Below are positions 6,588 to 6,731 of a stretch of DNA of 6,731 bases, one piece after another (the stretch's first letter is position 1; each line of letters begins with the position of its first letter). Both the position numbers and the translations under genes were made by a program. This stretch comes from Candidatus Poribacteria bacterium (GTDB taxonomy: Bacteria; Poribacteria; WGA-4E; WGA-3G), in the NCBI GenBank assembly GCA_009835515.1, contig VXXH01000747.1, positions 1 to 6,731 of the forward strand, in the 5' to 3' direction. Under the pieces are notes generated by a model. The model did no database searches. It was not told where the DNA came from and worked only from the letters and a program-made list of their open reading frames with translations.

Positions 6588-6731
6588 TTTTTAATTTACC
6601 TTGCGGAGGGCTCAAGTGACTTGGTACTTGAACATTTCTCGTCACAGAGCCGCCTCTCCATTTCATTACGAGGCTAACCACTTGGAGTTAACAGAAGCCC
6701 CGATTTTGACATCGGAAAAATCGGAGCAGAA
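6588..6731 (-). other. Leader region upstream of clpP, no gene recognised
   Basis: All three minus-strand frames from the window edge close within about 22 codons, and the short peptides do not resemble the end of trigger factor or another known neighbour. An 8-bp inverted repeat (6700-6707 with 6717-6724) and a 6-bp one (6612-6617 with 6626-6631, TCAAGT/ACTTGA) could form hairpins in the leader. I find no convincing sigma-70 promoter, CIRCE or CtsR operator. A promoter for clpP may be here or beyond the edge. Confidence 0.4.
6700..6724. other. 8-bp inverted repeat upstream of clpP
   Basis: CCGATTTT (6700-6707) and AAAATCGG (6717-6724) are exact inverted repeats with a nine-base loop. On the minus strand the hairpin is followed by GGCTTC, not a T run, so it is not a clear terminator of an upstream gene. 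Its role is unknown. Confidence 0.45.

Noticed and set aside
6602..6680. tRNA-like or small RNA pattern upstream of clpP, with several short inverted repeats and a GTTCAAG motif
   Set aside because: No consistent acceptor stem or cloverleaf can be drawn on either strand.

Overview
All five recognisable genes lie on the minus strand and read right to left: clpP, clpX, lon, a small S4-domain gene of the RqcP/YabO type, and pdxA. They look like one protein-quality-control cluster with a vitamin B6 gene at its tail. Moderate GC, Shine-Dalgarno motifs on some genes, bacterial ClpP/ClpX/Lon and an RqcP-like protein indicate a bacterium. The lineage cannot be fixed from sequence alone. The heptameric intergenic repeats and divergent proteins suggest an uncultivated group; Candidatus Poribacteria is a weak guess, based only on general resemblance.

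Layout from the upstream end: 6588-6731 is the leader of clpP, with small hairpins and no recognisable gene. clpP (5985-6587) encodes the ClpP peptidase. The clpP-clpX gap is almost filled by a 134-bp palindromic element (5853-5986). clpX (4287-5825) encodes the ClpX unfoldase, which carries two tandem zinc-binding domains instead of one. lon (1759-4206, or up to 4272) follows closely. The lon-rqcP gap (1602-1758) holds a second palindromic heptamer-repeat element. The S4 gene (1311-1601) and pdxA (97-1254) are separated by 56 bases containing an 11-bp hairpin just upstream of the pdxA ribosome-binding site. The last 96 bases carry a third, degenerate heptamer block directly against the pdxA stop codon.

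How the genes fit together: ClpX feeds substrates into ClpP, and Lon is an independent ATP-dependent protease. RqcP, in Bacillus, helps RqcH add alanine tails to nascent chains stalled on 50S subunits, and such tails are degraded by ClpXP. Finding an RqcP-like gene directly downstream of clpP-clpX-lon therefore suggests that tagging and degradation are genetically linked here (inference). PdxA is a metabolic passenger of pyridoxal phosphate synthesis.

The most notable signals are the doubled zinc-binding domain of ClpX, the tagging-plus-protease gene order, and the family of heptamer/hairpin elements touching three gene 3' ends.
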